A model generated the notes under the pieces. That model searched no databases. It was not told the origin of the DNA and worked only from the letters and a program-made list of their open reading frames with translations. The position numbers and the translations under genes are program-made. A stretch of 64,000 nucleotides of DNA from Mytilisepta virgata (Eukaryota > Mollusca > Bivalvia > Mytilida > Mytilidae), in contig CM051514.1 in the NCBI GenBank assembly GCA_028015205.1, positions 41,866,150-41,930,149 on the forward strand, given 5' to 3'. Positions 36,801 through 49,307 of the stretch are shown one piece after another. Every line of letters starts with the position of its first letter. Within the stretch, counting starts at the first letter, position 1.

Positions 36801-39800
36801 TAAGAAATGGAGAAAATCGTATAGTTTCTCCATATTCCCTTTTAAATCGTATTATAGAATCAATTATTCTTGTGAACTGTTCATTTGTCGAGAAAAGGCC
36901 AGAATTTGGACACCAGACGAATGTTTACAACGAATTTAAAACACAAATCAAACACGGTAACGATTCCGGTACAAAAATCGTATATTGGCCCTGAGCTCGG
37001 TCCATATACGATTATATGGACCAGGGAAGTTTGCTTACATAAACAGGAGAAAAACAATCAAAAAGTATAATATTTAATAATATTTGCATGCAATATATGC
37101 TTTTAGGAATAAGTCATTTGGTACATGAAATAAACATAAAAAAGTAGAAAGGAAACATTATGAAGAAAACTGTCTGTGTTTGATATGCAGTTGAATATTT
37201 ACCTTAAGTATTTTGCATTACTCGTTTTAGTAGCTGATACAATCATATATATTATGACGAATTTGGCTGAGAGGTGAAGGGCGCTGGACATGGTGCTAGG
37301 CGAATGGGTGCCATAATGTCTCAATGGTGTGAGTTCGAGACCTGCCAAAGGAGAACAAAATTTTAAAAGTATTGAAAACTGATTTTAACAGTGTTGGGTT
37401 AGTGGTCAGACGCGTATTAAATAATGCTAAACCGTGTTCGGTATTTAATACCTGTTTTCTTCACCGGTAATACCATACGTCAACTGCAGATCTCCAGTTG
37501 TCTCATCATGATCAAATACTGCATTTGCTAAATTTCCAATAGGAACATATTTTGGTTCCGGGGCACCAGCGATAATTTCACATAGCTGAAATGTATTTAT
37601 TAAAATGCTAATTGTCACTTTTTTAATGTTTTTTAAGGAAATCTAGCACGTACACGACGAAAATGTATTTTTCACTATGGAAGCGCCTTTATTGTTGTTC
37701 TTAATCATACAGAGACTGTAAGGCCTTCAAAGCTGGGAGAATCTTGTATCTTATAGATAGTTTAGGCGGCATTTAGCTCATTTTTTGCATGTTTCAACGA
37801 ATCTCCATCATCATTATTCCATCATTTGAAATAATGAAAAAAAAGTTATTAAGCAAATTAAAATGCCGAAATGACCATAGATTATAACAACAGAGCTATG
37901 TTAATAATGGTAATAATAATTACAATAATAATAATAACATGAAATAAAATAAAAAAGAACTAAAAATGATAGATTTTTAAAATGTACATTTAACAATTAA
38001 TTTATTGTTTAATACCGAGATCCACCAGCAGATGCAGCCCTCTTAACAAGCTACAAAGACTCTTTGATATCATGTTTGAATTAGTAGAAAGAAGTAATGA
38101 GCAGTCAAACTGACAACAAATATAGTTTTCCCTCATCTCTGTTTGCATCCACAGGCCAGAAACATTGCTAAGTAATAAGTAATAACCTGAATTTATCCAG
38201 TGACAAATTCGACCAGGACGTGTTGATTCTTATATGAATTAACCTGGAATCTTAATTACAATCTAGTGTTCCCAATATTAAGAAATTCAGTATATCAGTA
38301 ATATCAACTTTTTATTCCATTTGCTGTATTAATTTTTTTAAATATTTTGATATACATCTTTTGGTACATATATTTATCAATTCCCATTGGTTTTTACCCT
38401 TATTCTTACATTCCCTTACCACATGTACATGAATTTAAGAAGAATAAAATTACCGTGACGTTACTACATGTATCTCCTTCATTAAACTGGTGACAGGCAT
38501 TCCAGGAATATTTAGCGCCACCAAGAATCTCAGACGGTATATCAAAAAACCTGAAAAACATTGAAGATTTAAAAAAAAACACCGATTGCTGTAGAAATAG
38601 TGAAGAGAAAATAAAATAAACCCTACTCCTGAACTTTTACCTGTTGATTGCAGTTTTATAATGCAGTTGCTGGAACTGCGGAAAAGGGTTTAAAATTTAG
38701 CAAGAATTGTACTGTAATTACCTTTTTACTCCTAAGTGTGTCTTATTTGTCAGTTGTTGAAAAATGTTTCATGATATGTGTATTGTTAACTATGTAAAAT
38801 TGCTTAACACATATGTATATAATTTGCATACAATGCGCGTTTCTATAATTAGGGTATACAGCAGTTCGAACGACATTTCTATAAAAAGGGTATAAAATAC
38901 TGCACATTTGCTTTTGACATACATCTTTCTGCAATCTTTGGACCTATCATTCGAAGGACGTTCGGGGATATAGCGATTGTGTCCGTCCATCCGTCTTGAG
39001 ACATCAAATCCTCCTTCACTTTTGGGTTTAGGTATTTAATTTCCATGTAGAATGGTCGCATACTAGATGTGCAATGAGTTTTCAGGATTTTGATTTTCGA
39101 AACAAGGGGCCCACAGGGGTCGAAGTTTGAAAATTTTGAATTCAAGCTTGTGACCTAAACTCCTCTTTCATTTTTCAATTTATAAATTTTATTTTTATTC
39201 GGTATTGTCATAATCCATTTGCAGTAAGGTTTTTAGAATTTTGATTTTCTAAAATTGGGGCCCACAGGAGTCGAATTTTGAAAAACTATCAATTTAAGCT
39301 TGTGACGTAAACTCGTCTTTTGTTTTTAATTTATGCATTTTATTTCTATACAGTTTTGTCAAACACCGTAGGAAGATGTTCAATAAGGTTTTAGAATTTT
39401 AATTTTCCACAGGGGTCGAAATGTTCAATTTTCAATTTAAGCTTGTGACCTAAACCATCTTTTTCATTTTGCAATTTATGCAGTTAGCTTATATACATGT
39501 ATAGTATTGTCCTACACTGTATGTAGTTGCACAATAAGGATTTAGAATATCAATTTTTAAACCGGGGGCCCACTCAGGTCAAATTTTAAAAATTGTAAGT
39601 TTAAGCTTGTGAACTATTTTTTTTTTCATTTTTCATTAGGTTTATTGATTGAATTTCTTTATAGAATGATTGCAGACTATTTTTGGATAGGAATAAAGTC
39701 TTATAGTTTTGACTATAGGTAAGTGGCCCAACTACTTAAAGGGGGTGTGAGTATTACTGTCGATTCCGACAGTAAAGATTTCTAGTTTTAAATTCGATTT

Positions 39801-40467
39801 GCATGGCAACAGTTAACCATTTTTACGTCAACTTTTCATATATAAGACGTTGAGCACTGCTTACAAGACACGACTAGTTGAAATATTGGTATACTGTGAA
39901 TCGAAGTTGTATTAAAGAATGATAATTTCTTCGTGCTGGATTTTTTACCATTTTGACACTAAGGAATATTTCACTCATGCATGGCATTGCTTTTTGGTTG
40001 ACATGGCTTGTCATTTTTTTTTATACATATCTCTCATAAATTTTGGGTCTTGAGCACTACTAACGTGACATAACTTACCGAACTGTGCACATCTAACCAA
40101 TCATTCCTTTACGCTAGAATATATATTCCGGAAACAATAATTTTTGTAAAACCTAATAGAAGTTCTTTGAAAGAACAGACTGAAAATAAAGATACATGGC
40201 TCATATTAAGTACATTTCGTAATTTAAAATATGTTGCTGTAAATGTAATAGTCTTGATCACATCCATATAACCTACCTAGGATTAGAAACATTGTCATTA
40301 GACAAAGGCATCATATCAACATAATCTCCATTGGTATATTCACATGTACATGGCGTCTTCTGGTTGCAGACATCAATTATGGGATGTGGATCGTCTTGCG
40401 ATGAGACAAAAAGTATATTTAACAACGAAACCAGTACAATACAAGCAAAATTATAGTAGTCGGCCAT
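33892..40467 (-). CDS. MRH-domain membrane protein, gene C (diverged paralogue)
   Basis: Six exons, 40467-40277, 38550-38454, 37585-37452, 35733-35646, 35190-35111 and 34042-33892, join to 246 codons with intron phases 2-0-2-0-2, the same as gene A. The ATG at 40467 starts a signal peptide (MADYYNFACIVLVSLLNIL). The MRH part carries CNQKTPCTCEYTNGDYVDM, YSWNACHQFNEGDTC, Arg141 in NRTAYIVLIC, Glu at 160/162 and Tyr170, then HVCR. The Cys-Gln pair of gene A is Cys-Glu here (residues 98-99), so phosphomannose binding may be lost or changed. A membrane span (about 188-209, GLSAGAVFAIVVGSLIGVYL) and a tail ending KVIPYCIFC follow. The tail lines up with gene A's KVIHFYVIW, which supports reading through the GTAATA at the end instead of splicing. 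Role inferred: lumenal lectin-like sorting or quality control. Confidence 0.8.
35525..35625. mobile_element. MITE fragment with CAGTCAAACCTGT end
   Basis: TACAGTCAAACCTGTCTTAT is the typical end of pogo/Tigger-like elements, with TCAAATAAGACATATGGTCA in the opposite sense following. It lies in gene C intron 4. A related, fuller element is at 51583-51772. Confidence 0.55.
37250..37345 (+). repeat. tRNA-like SINE head in gene C intron 3
   Basis: TTGGCTGAGAGGTGAAGG (A-box-like) and GTGAGTTCGAGACCTGC (B-box-like), with a long variable arm between, resemble a type II (Ser/Leu) tRNA. There is no matching acceptor stem, hence a SINE head. It lies upstream of exon 3 counted in plus coordinates, in the intron between exons 3 and 4. 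Confidence 0.5.
38990..39650. repeat. Tandem repeat, about four units of about 150 bp, gene C intron 1
   Basis: Successive units carry TTTTGATTTTC.AAA, GGGGCCCACAGG.GTCGAA, TTTAAGCTTGTGACCTAAAC and TTATTTCTATA. The units are diverged. Confidence 0.75.
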
Positions 40468-41191
40468 ATTAGGATGATAATCAGATCAAAATAACTAATC
40501 ACAAGATACCCCTTAACATGTGACAGTATGTGTGTGTTATTAGATAAAAAAATTACCTTTAATAGAGATTGATAAACTAAAAGCACACCAAACAGTTATA
40601 ACAGAAATATATATATAAATATATCGTAGTATATTATGATCATCTTTATATTTAAAAAAATATGTGAGTAATAGTTTCGAGCAAGGACCTGTATGTAATA
40701 TTAGAATTAATAGGAAAAAGTACTGTACCGGTACTGTTAATTTCCCATATAACCCATTAACGCATCGTTAATAAATTCTCTGATTCTAAATTTTGTGGTT
40801 GAACGACTCATCAGTTGTGCTCAAGACCTAGAATGTTGAACAACAAAAGAACGATCCAAAACGTTGAAGAGCAAATTCACAATATGCCAAATTTATCGAA
40901 GAAATTAAACCAAAATCATCTAAGGAACTATGCATAGAATATTCCTTAGTTGGTGTTAAATGATATATCAATCAAATAAACATAATCGGACGATCTGTCG
41001 ATTTCCCGGCGGTAATTGGTTGATTTGTCAATGTTGACCTTTCTTGCTTTCCGTTTTGGTGTCTATATATCTTATATTCTTTCGGTCGCTGCACTAGCGT
41101 TTTGTTTTTATGAAATTAACTCGGATACCAAATATCTTCCGTGCAATTACCATTTCTTGACAACTAAGCATAATGATCTATATACAATTGC
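40468..41191. other. Upstream of gene C; no further gene
   Basis: Should hold the gene C promoter on the minus strand. (AT)n at about 40605-40625. No clear TATA assignment. The 77-codon plus ORF at 41016 has no coding support. Confidence 0.4.
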
Positions 41192-41224
41192 GATCAGTTC
41201 TAACCTCTCAACTATTCTGTCAGA

Positions 41225-41540
41225 GAGGACGCTTCTAGAACCATTCTAGAACGGTTCTAGGGTAGAACCAACCCTGTCATAATGGTTCTAAGGTAGAACC
41301 GTCATAAATGGTTCTAGGGTAGAACTGTCATAAATGATTCTAGGGTAGAACTGTCATAAATGTTTCTAGGGTGAATCATCCAGAATGGTTCTAGTGTAGA
41401 ACTGTCATAAATAGTTCTAGAGTAGAACTGTCATAAATGGTTCTAGGGTAGAACTGTCATAAATGGTTCTAGAGTAGAACCATTCATAATGGTTCTATGA
41501 TAGAAGGGTCATAAATGGTTCTAGGATAGAATCTTCCATT
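41225..41540. repeat. 26-bp minisatellite
   Basis: About 11 units built on TAGAACTGTCATAAATGGTT plus CTAGGG. Each unit carries the self-complementary TTCTAGGGTAGAA/GTTCTAGAAC motif that also makes up the element's ends. Two further units lie at 42825-42895. Confidence 0.9.
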
Positions 41541-42089
41541 TTCATGTCCGATAACTCTGTATTGATTATGACGCGTACTCCTCATCTTCGCTTTTTCCAA
41601 ACTTTTAAAAACATTTTTTTAAATATTTAGTAACATTTAAATCGATTATAATTTCAATATATGAAATAATGACAATAATTAATAATATTAAATTTATGAC
41701 CAAATTATACAAAATAGCAAAAGTACATATATGTAATAAAGAGCTATGGTGCAAGTTTTTTTCTCTTTTTTTTAACCCACAAGAAAAACGAATTATTGTT
41801 TTTGTTAAAATTTGTGTGATATTTATCTTAAGTTTTGTGGACAAAATCAGCGGGGTTTAAAATTTTTTATAACGGTAAATTTTAAAATAATTAATGCAGC
41901 ATTTGGATAAAGAGATGTGTATATGGTGGTCCCAAAATTCAATGGAGAGATTTCAAATGTGTCAGATAAGTAACATTTTAATTTATTTTAAATTGATAAT
42001 TTATCTTTTTTACCATGTTTATATAGTAAACATTTGAAATATTATATAATTAATTTTCTATGCTCTAGCAAATAACACCCACTAGTTTA

Positions 42090-42290
42090 ACCTTTAGCTG
42101 AGTTTTTGATTCCAGTTTGTTTTAATTGTTTTGTATATTAATGGTTGTGCTTATTAACTCATTATATCTTTAACCGGTTTTCCAACCCTTTGATATCGAG
42201 CACTGCTAATGAGTTATCAGTCACCGACATGGCCATACAGTGAATCAAATTTATTTCGGTATTTTGTGATACTTTTTATTACTACCATTG
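42090..42290 (+). repeat. Dispersed repeat R2, copy 2
   Basis: TTTAGCTGAGTTTTTGATTC ... ATCGAGCACTGCTAATGAGT ... TTTCGGTATTTTGTGATACT, as at 30335 and 42440. All copies share the same orientation. Confidence 0.8.
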
Positions 42291-42439
42291 GGTCTATGTC
42301 ACTGCTGGTGGACTGTAAGTCCCCGGGGGCATTATCAGCCCAGTAGCCAGAATTTTTGTTCTGGCATGATTCACTACTCAAATGCCTCTAAATTTTTTGT
42401 TCAAAATTTGACAAAATTATCAGAAATTTCCTGTTAATG

Positions 42440-42640
42440 CAGTGGTAACCCTTAGCTGAGTTTTGGATTCCTGTTTGTTTTAATTGTTTTTGACATTAAT
42501 GGTTGTGTTTATTAACTCATCATTATATCTTTAATCGGTTTTCCAACACTTTGATTTCGAGCACTGCTGATGTCAGTCAACGAAATGGCCATACAGTGCA
42601 TCAAATTTATTTTGTGATACTTTTTATTTTAACTCATATA
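42440..42640 (+). repeat. Dispersed repeat R2, copy 3
   Basis: AACCCTTAGCTGAGTTTTGG ... TTTGTGATACTTTTTATTTT. Second copy inside the foldback element. Confidence 0.8.
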
Positions 42641-42889
42641 GTTTTAGTTAAAACTTTATTTGGACTGATTTTTTTTTCTTTTTTTACTCCATAATATATT
42701 TCGGTATGATAAAAATTGATTTTAAAATTATGACAACAAATTAATTGTTTTATTTCTAATAATTTTGACGTTTCAAATTCATAAACTGTTGCCAGGGTCA
42801 TACTGCTTGTAGGTTAAAACCAATCAGAATGGTTCTAGGGTAGAACTGTCATAAATGGTTCTAGGTCAGGGCGCACCTGACATAAACGG

Positions 42890-42985
42890 TTCTAAAGGTG
42901 TCAGGATGACAGTTCTAGAACTGGTCCAGAACAGTTCTTCTGACAGTCTATGGCAGTTCGAAAGAGAGGTTAGAACTGACCTCAA
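42890..42985. repeat. Internal copy of the foldback-element end
   Basis: GACAGTTCTAGAACTGGTCC ... AGAGAGGTTAGAACTGACC resembles the right edge at 47160-47210, suggesting a nested smaller element spanning 41192 to about 42980. The 73-codon ORF across it is not supported as a gene. Confidence 0.55.
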
Positions 42986-44213
42986 CAGTAGTCTGAGGAG
43001 TAGAAGTATATGGACCATAACAGAATCGAAATATTCAAGTAAAGTCAACTTTACTGAGGATTTGAAACCCTACTTTTAACAGAATTTCAGTTTTAATGAA
43101 CTGAAAATTTTTACATGTATATTAAAAAATCATGACATGGACGAAGAAATGAATACTGACGGGACGATATCCCGGGGACGTACAGTCCACTACCGGGTGA
43201 ATGGCATTAGTAGTATTGATATATACTCAGATAACTGAATGCTTTGCTAACTTTTTGTACATTTCTGAATATAAATTTCGAAATGAAATACATTTCTTTT
43301 GGTATCTTGTATCTCGATAAATATTTAGATTTGAATATAAATTTAGCAAATTATCTGATTGATCCGATATATTATGCCGAAAATTGGGAAGAGGGTGGGG
43401 TAGTTAACTATCTGGATTTTTGACGGAGGTGTGCGGAAATGACTTAAGAAAAGGTACCAGAGCAAATGCTAGGATACCTGTCAATATTATACCGGTAACA
43501 TAATTTCTGATGAAAATACCTACCCTGAAAAATAGCCATCTCGAAAAGTGATACTATGACGTTCGTTAAAACTTTACTATGACTTTGTGTGAATTACAAG
43601 CCGTCGGACGTTTGTGATTTACATCTATTTAATATCTATATTTTACCACAGATATAAACTGAAGGCGTTTAAAGCAGGTCATATTAGAATCTCTGTTTTA
43701 TTATGTTTATATCTCACACTAATCTAAAACTTATAGAAAATATATATATTATATAAATGGTATTACAATCTAATCGTGTTATTGTATTTGTAGTTCTACT
43801 TACTAAGTTGTGAACATACAATTCTGTATAACAAATTTTATCACATTTCTTTCATCTGTAATCGCTAACAAGTAGATGAGTTCTTGAAGGCTAGTGACTA
43901 GGTAAAGGTCGTGTACATAAGTATTTTAATTAAAAATAGTCTGGGTAAGACCAATTGCTTAGTTTTGAACATTAAATAATTTTGACAATAAAAGACACAC
44001 CACTGCCATGTTAGGTACTATATTGATGAATCATTTGCTATTCAGTAAATAGTAGAGTATACATACCATTGCTATTTTGGTACTAAAACGATTAAAATCA
44101 TCAACCTCGAACCGTAGTAGAGCACTTGATCATCCATTTTATTAATAATTAATTTTCCAAATAAATTTCTGTTAAATAGCATTAAATATGTTCTTTTGGC
44201 ATATGATTGAAAC

Positions 44214-44435
44214 TTAAGATGGGAAAAGGGCAAATTTTCCAAGTCTCTCCTTTAAACTATATTCAACAGACATTACCAAATAATAATAATATTTGGTATC
44301 GGGTATCGGTTGGATATAAGCTTTGACAGCGGTTACTCCGTTTAAGATTATTTGACTTCCCTTGTAGAATGTGTCCTCAATTTTTTGAAAAGGATACGAC
44401 GCATATGACACTTTATAGGAGTTAATTCCCTTCAT
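44214..44435 (-). CDS. Unknown 73-residue ORF inside the foldback element
   Basis: ATG at 44435, ending ...LGKFALFPS before a stop. Includes VTAVKAYIQPIPDTKYYYYL. Composition is more protein-like than neighbouring ORFs, but no homologue or splice context is recognised. It may be a captured exon or chance. Confidence 0.2.
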   Translation of the reverse strand: MKGINSYKVSYASYPFQKIEDTFYKGSQIILNGVTAVKAYIQPIPDTKYYYYLVMSVEYSLKERLGKFALFPS

Positions 44436-44829
44436 AAAAATAGCTAAATTTGAGATATCAAATTAAAATAAACTCAGTGGTAGGGGCATATGAACATGAC
44501 GAAAATATTAGGTACTGTGAATTCATTATTATTAGTTGAATACCAATTTTCCTGATTTTCATGGGCCCAGGAATTTAAATATCCAACGAAAAATAATATT
44601 TTTACTTTAGCTGAAGTTTGAAACCACGGAGTTTTGGTGTACCTATCCGAGGCAACATTACAAAATTGCGTTTTTACAGTATTTGCATGGATACTGGCAT
44701 ATGATTAGCCAGATATATCTCCAAATTGTTGTGTTAGAGTGTTCATGCTATACGCCACTAGTAACCTTAATACGATATATTTATTATATCTGCATGAATT
44801 AGAAATATCATTTCCAATAAAAGCTATGT

Positions 44830-44955
44830 AATTTAAATTTGTTCTATTTCAAAGAAATATAAATCAAGTGATCAAATGATAATTGAGCATTTTGGAGTTG
44901 CAAAGAGTGAATCTGCTTGTTAGACTTTCGTTTTGTAATTGCTTAAAATCAGTAA
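44830..44955 (+). repeat. Direct repeat R3, copy 1
   Basis: TTTGTTCTATTTCAAAGAAA ... GAGTGAATCTGCTTGTTAGA. Nearly identical to 45660-45785, about 830 bases on, inside the foldback element. Confidence 0.9.
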
Positions 44956-45659
44956 TTTATTGTACAATATCAAAGTCTGATCGGCAAATTTGTCGCAGTA
45001 TTTTTATGATACCAAACCACGAATTTAAGTGTTTCAACAACTTTTTACATTTTTTCTAAGCCAGCAATCCACGAATTTCCGTATCCCACGAAATGCGCTT
45101 TTCTCTAGCCACGAAAATTAGTATCCACAAAAATAAATGAATCCACAGTAATAGTTAGGATGATAATCTTAATTTGGATAATAAAACATGGGTCGTAAGA
45201 TATTATTCTCTGACATATCTTAGGATAGTTCGAAAATAGCCCCTGATTTCTAAATGTTAAAAAAGTTAATTATATTTGTACATGTATAACTCTACTTGCC
45301 TTTCCAAGTACGTGCATAAGACCACGAATGAGTGTTTTTTTTTTCACTAAAATGTTAAGATTTTTATAATAATTCGAAGCAAAAACCACTTTTTTTGCAA
45401 ATGATAGTCAGATCACACGTTAAATGAATTAACTACAAGCTAGCTTTTCCACCTTAAATTACGACGTCACGATTTTTTTGATAGCAAATATTAAAAAACA
45501 AGAAAGAAATAACCCGCTTTAAAAGCACATTTGGGTAGTATTTATCCCATGAGTAATGGGCTGACATGCCGTATTTGTTTGACAGCACTTCACCAAGCCA
45601 TAGGCCAGCTTTACAATTTTATATTAATAATTGTCCTATATATTTATTATAGTCTATTT

Positions 45660-45785
45660 TACATTTGTTCTATTTCAAAGAAATATAAATCAAGTGATCA
45701 AATGATAATTGAGCATTTTGGAGTTGCAAAGAGTGAATCTGCTTGTTAGACTTTCGTTTTGTAAGTGCTTAAAATCAGTAATTTT
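45660..45785 (+). repeat. Direct repeat R3, copy 2
   Basis: Copy of 44830-44955. It is flanked on both sides by TTTACAATTTTATATTAATA...TATTATAGTCTATTTTA (45610-45660 and 45800-45855) and followed by a tandem 45-bp duplication (AGGACTATTGTAAGTGTT, 45853-45940). Confidence 0.9.
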
Positions 45786-47379
45786 ACAATTTACAAAAGC
45801 TTTACAATTTTATATTAATAATTGTCCTATATATTTATTATAGTCTATTTTAGGACTATTGTAAGTGTTCTGAATGATTTGAAGTAGAAACTTAGGACTA
45901 TTGTAAGTGTTGGGAATGATTTGAAGTAAAAACTGTCCTAGGATGATCTCATCTCAACCATATATAAATAAATTTTCTGTGATTGCTATGAAACAGTCTT
46001 TCAATATTTGATAATTAATATATCACCAGTATGACGATTTTCGTCTTAATTAATGTTTCAGTCTTTTCATCTTGACAGTTTTCATATTCACAATTTCTGA
46101 AATTGTAGATGAAATCAACATTACAAGACACTGCCTTGCAGTCAATAAGTTATAGATAAAGTATATTTGTAGGTTTTTCTGGTATTAGAATACACCGAGG
46201 GGTGTCAGGAATTGGTTGTTGAAAAATCGAGCATATTTTATGAATTTTGAACACAAAATTAAACTTTTATCATAACGAAATATATTTTAGAGTAAAAAAA
46301 AGAAAAAAATTCACAAACAATAAAGTTTTTACTAAAACTAAATGATTTAAAAACGAATGGGTGTTATTTGCTAGTACATACAACATTCCTCTACATATGT
46401 TTCGACAAGAGAACACTTTAAATCAAGATTTAGTACCGTCCCTTCTCAATTGAAATTATTGTGAAAAAATGTACATATATGTACGTTATCTCTAAGCAAT
46501 TTTTCGATAAATTTGTGAAATGTACCTCTTATCTCAAAATGGCGGTACTCATCCCAATCATCTTCTACCTTATCATAACGAAATAAATATCGTTCATACG
46601 AGGAAAGAGAATTAATTATATAATTATATAATATATCAAATGTTTAACATAAAAATGGTAAAAAAAGATAAATCATTAATTTAAAATAAATTAAAATGTT
46701 ACTTATCGGACACATTTGAAATCTATGCATTGAAATTTGGGACCAGCTTATACACACCTCTTTATTCAAATGCTGCATTAATTATGTTAAATCGTAGCGT
46801 TATAAAAATTTGAAACCCAGCTGATTTTGTCAGCAAAACGGTTTATTTGTAGAAATACACATATATCTGTGTATCTTAAAGGTTGCAACAATAAATATCC
46901 GGACAGTCAAGGTAATATATACATGTCAAAACGTTAATTAGTTATAATTACCTGAAACACACAACATGTTACGGAATTTGTTTTTCTTGTGGATTAAAAA
47001 AATGAAAAAAAAACAAAAAAAAACTTGCACCATAGCTCTTTATAACATGTACATATATGTACTTTTGCTGTTTTGTATAAGTTGGTCATAAATTTAATAT
47101 AATTAATTATTGTTAAAATTTCATATATTAAAATTATAATCGATATGAAATGTTACTACCGTTCTAGAACCGTCCTCTCTGACAGAATAGTGGAGAGGTT
47201 AGAACTGATCTAGGAAATACCTACTGTAACATTGAATTCAGACATTTATTTATTAAGTTAGTGCACAGAAATGATCACAGTTCACTAGCACGAGTATAGC
47301 ATCTGAAATTAAAACACAACACAACACACAGTTCTGGTGTTTCAATTTGTGAACAATTAAAACAGTTTTAGGCGATTTT

Positions 47380-47965
47380 TTAAAGACGTATTTGATTTGA
47401 ATACAAAGTATTAATATGAGGGTCTTAAACATCTAATTTGGTTTTTTTTTCTAACGTCAGGACAAAATTTGCAAGATATCCTAAATTGAAAGCATTCAAT
47501 TCAGCTGCCTTCAAACTAAGATGAAGATTTTCACCATTTTAAGCCTTGCATGGGTCATACAAATTTTACAGGGAATTACTAGAACCTACACATACAGCAC
47601 GATATTACGCTAATGTGTATTATTGTGAAAAATGGTCGTAATGGTAATTGGTATTTTCTAGTTGACAAATGTAGATGTATACATAATTTGATTTAATGCT
47701 TCACTAAAAATAATGTGCAAGTTGTTCCTTAATGGTGAACGTTTGCAGCATGTGCTTTGAATTCAAAATTTAATGATTTGGAAATATATAATGGGCTATA
47801 ATTCCTATATAAGAAGTTTTGTTTAACAGATTAGCAGCTTTGTAGCATATTATTCTACAGCTTTGGTAAGTTATATCAAACATAATCATTTGCTGCATTT
47901 TTTCATATATGTTCAGGTGAAACTAATTTTGAGTTAACTAATATGCATATCGGAAAAATATCTTT
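47380..47965 (+). promoter_or_regulatory. Duplicated promoter/leader region, copy 1 (with TATA box)
   Basis: Matches 49880-50400 across about 500 bases (GTAATTGGTAT.TTC.AGTT, TTTGATTTAATGCTTCACTA, CATGTGCTTTGAATTCAAA, TAATTCCTA, GCTGCATTTT). This copy has a TATA box, CCTATATAAG (47805-47813), and about 50 bases on a donor CTTTG|GTAAGTT (47865/47866), so it looks like a promoter plus a short untranslated first exon (about 47836-47865). No copy of the signal-peptide exon was found between here and 49300. It may be a leftover of a duplicated peptide gene, or a distal promoter for the gene at 50677. Confidence 0.5.
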
Positions 47966-49227
47966 TCAGAGATGCTTGTAAAAAAGAATACATACATGGA
48001 TGAAAAATCTTTCTGATTATTCAGTTGCTAACAAGTTCGGTAACAAAAATATATTTATCTTTTCATTCATAGCGCTCAAGACCAATATTTTAGAAAACCG
48101 AGTATATTACCATCCTGCAAATATAATTTTTTATTTGAATTCAGGTTACCATGGAAAGTTGTACGGGTAAATGGATTTTTTATATTTTTTGTCATTTTTC
48201 ATACGGCCGTCAATGACAATAGAGTTCTGAACATATGGCAAAATACTGGGTACTTTATTCATGGCATTTTTTATCACGTGACTAGAGCCCTTTTAATCAA
48301 ATTACCTCCCTTAGTTGTAGATCGAAAATGATCAAATTGTTTGAATTACGGATAATCGAGTCTTTTCCCTGTCAGAGGTCTCAAACTAATCTGACTATGA
48401 AACCTCCTTCGGCGGATATTTACAACTTGTTTGTTTAATTCTGAAGGGAAACGGCTTCAGAATTGAAGGTTTACACTTTGGGAGACTTGAAATTATCATG
48501 TTTTAAAAACATTTTGGCCAAAAAGTTATGAAAGCAGGTGAGATAAAAGTTATTTCTTCTTACAATTCATCCTCAAAAGGGGTTCTCCATATGTGGACAA
48601 TTTATGTATGATTTCGCCTTATATCGGTATTTGTTGTTTGAATTTGCATTTTTCACTGATTTAGGTTAATTCATATGGAAAACCTGGTTGGGCTGTACAT
48701 TGGGCAGGGTTTGCTCGCTTCAACTATATAACTAGCTAATGCGCTAATAGTCCCTGCTCGAATATTGCCAATCTATTAAAATCTTTGAATTAAGAATCTG
48801 ATACACTCTTTGGCAACATAATCATAACGATCAGTAAATGGTGACCAATAGAATCAAATGAACCAAAACAGGGTAGCTAATATGCAGGTAAAGTCAACTT
48901 TGCCGAGGGATTTCCAACCCCACTTTTAATATATTTTCAGCTTTATCAAATGAAAACAGCATTTCATAATATTATGAGACAAACCAGCTTTGCAGATCAG
49001 TCGTAATATGAACTCATTATAAGCCTGCCTTTTCAAATTAACGTATGTCGTCACAATTCGTTCATGAAAGCTAATATTATAAAAAAAACGAAAACAATTA
49101 TCTCGTTTCCAATCTCCACTTTATTGACGTTCACAATTTATTGAACTTTTGATAAAATCAACGTGGCAAGACCAATTTAAGATATTTTGTTTTGCAGGAA
49201 AAAATGCAAATCAAGTCCATTAAGATG
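47966..49227. other. No gene recognised
   Basis: Searched for a paralogous signal-peptide or Cys-rich exon without success. Contains an imperfect palindrome TTCTGAAGGGAAACGGCTTCAGAA near 48440 and a stretch (48888-48955) related to 43035-43100. Confidence 0.45.
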
Positions 49228-49294
49228 AGACATACATGTAGGTAGACACAAAAATACAAAGTATGGGTGTATTTTTGTGTCTACCTATGTCTTT
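49228..49294. repeat. Near-perfect hairpin
   Basis: AGACATACATGTAGGTAGAC...AAAATACA pairs with TGTATTTTTGTGTCTACCTATGTCT across a 9-base loop. The left arm has extra ATGT. Confidence 0.9.
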
Positions 49295-49307
49295 GTACAT
49301 ATATTGA

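Larger units (their letters stand above)
41192..47210. mobile_element. 6-kb foldback-type element with long inverted arms
   Basis: The left edge GATCAGTTCTAACCTCTC and the right edge GAGAGGTTAGAACTGATC are inverted copies, followed inwards by CTATTCTGTCAGAGAGGACG. Arms of about 0.8 kb (41192-42085, interrupted by the minisatellite, and 46350-47210) pair throughout, for example AGAGCTATGGTGCAAGTTTT on the left against its complement at about 47022. GATC at both edges may be the target duplication or part of the inverted repeat. The interior holds R2 repeats, direct repeats and no ORF above about 75 codons, so it is non-autonomous. Confidence 0.8.

Noticed and set aside
37250..37345. Ser/Leu-type tRNA gene
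   Set aside because: No complete acceptor stem or proper anticodon arm; SINE-like.
42855..43079. 74-codon ORF as a transposase remnant
   Set aside because: It covers terminal-repeat sequence of the foldback element and has no transposase motif.
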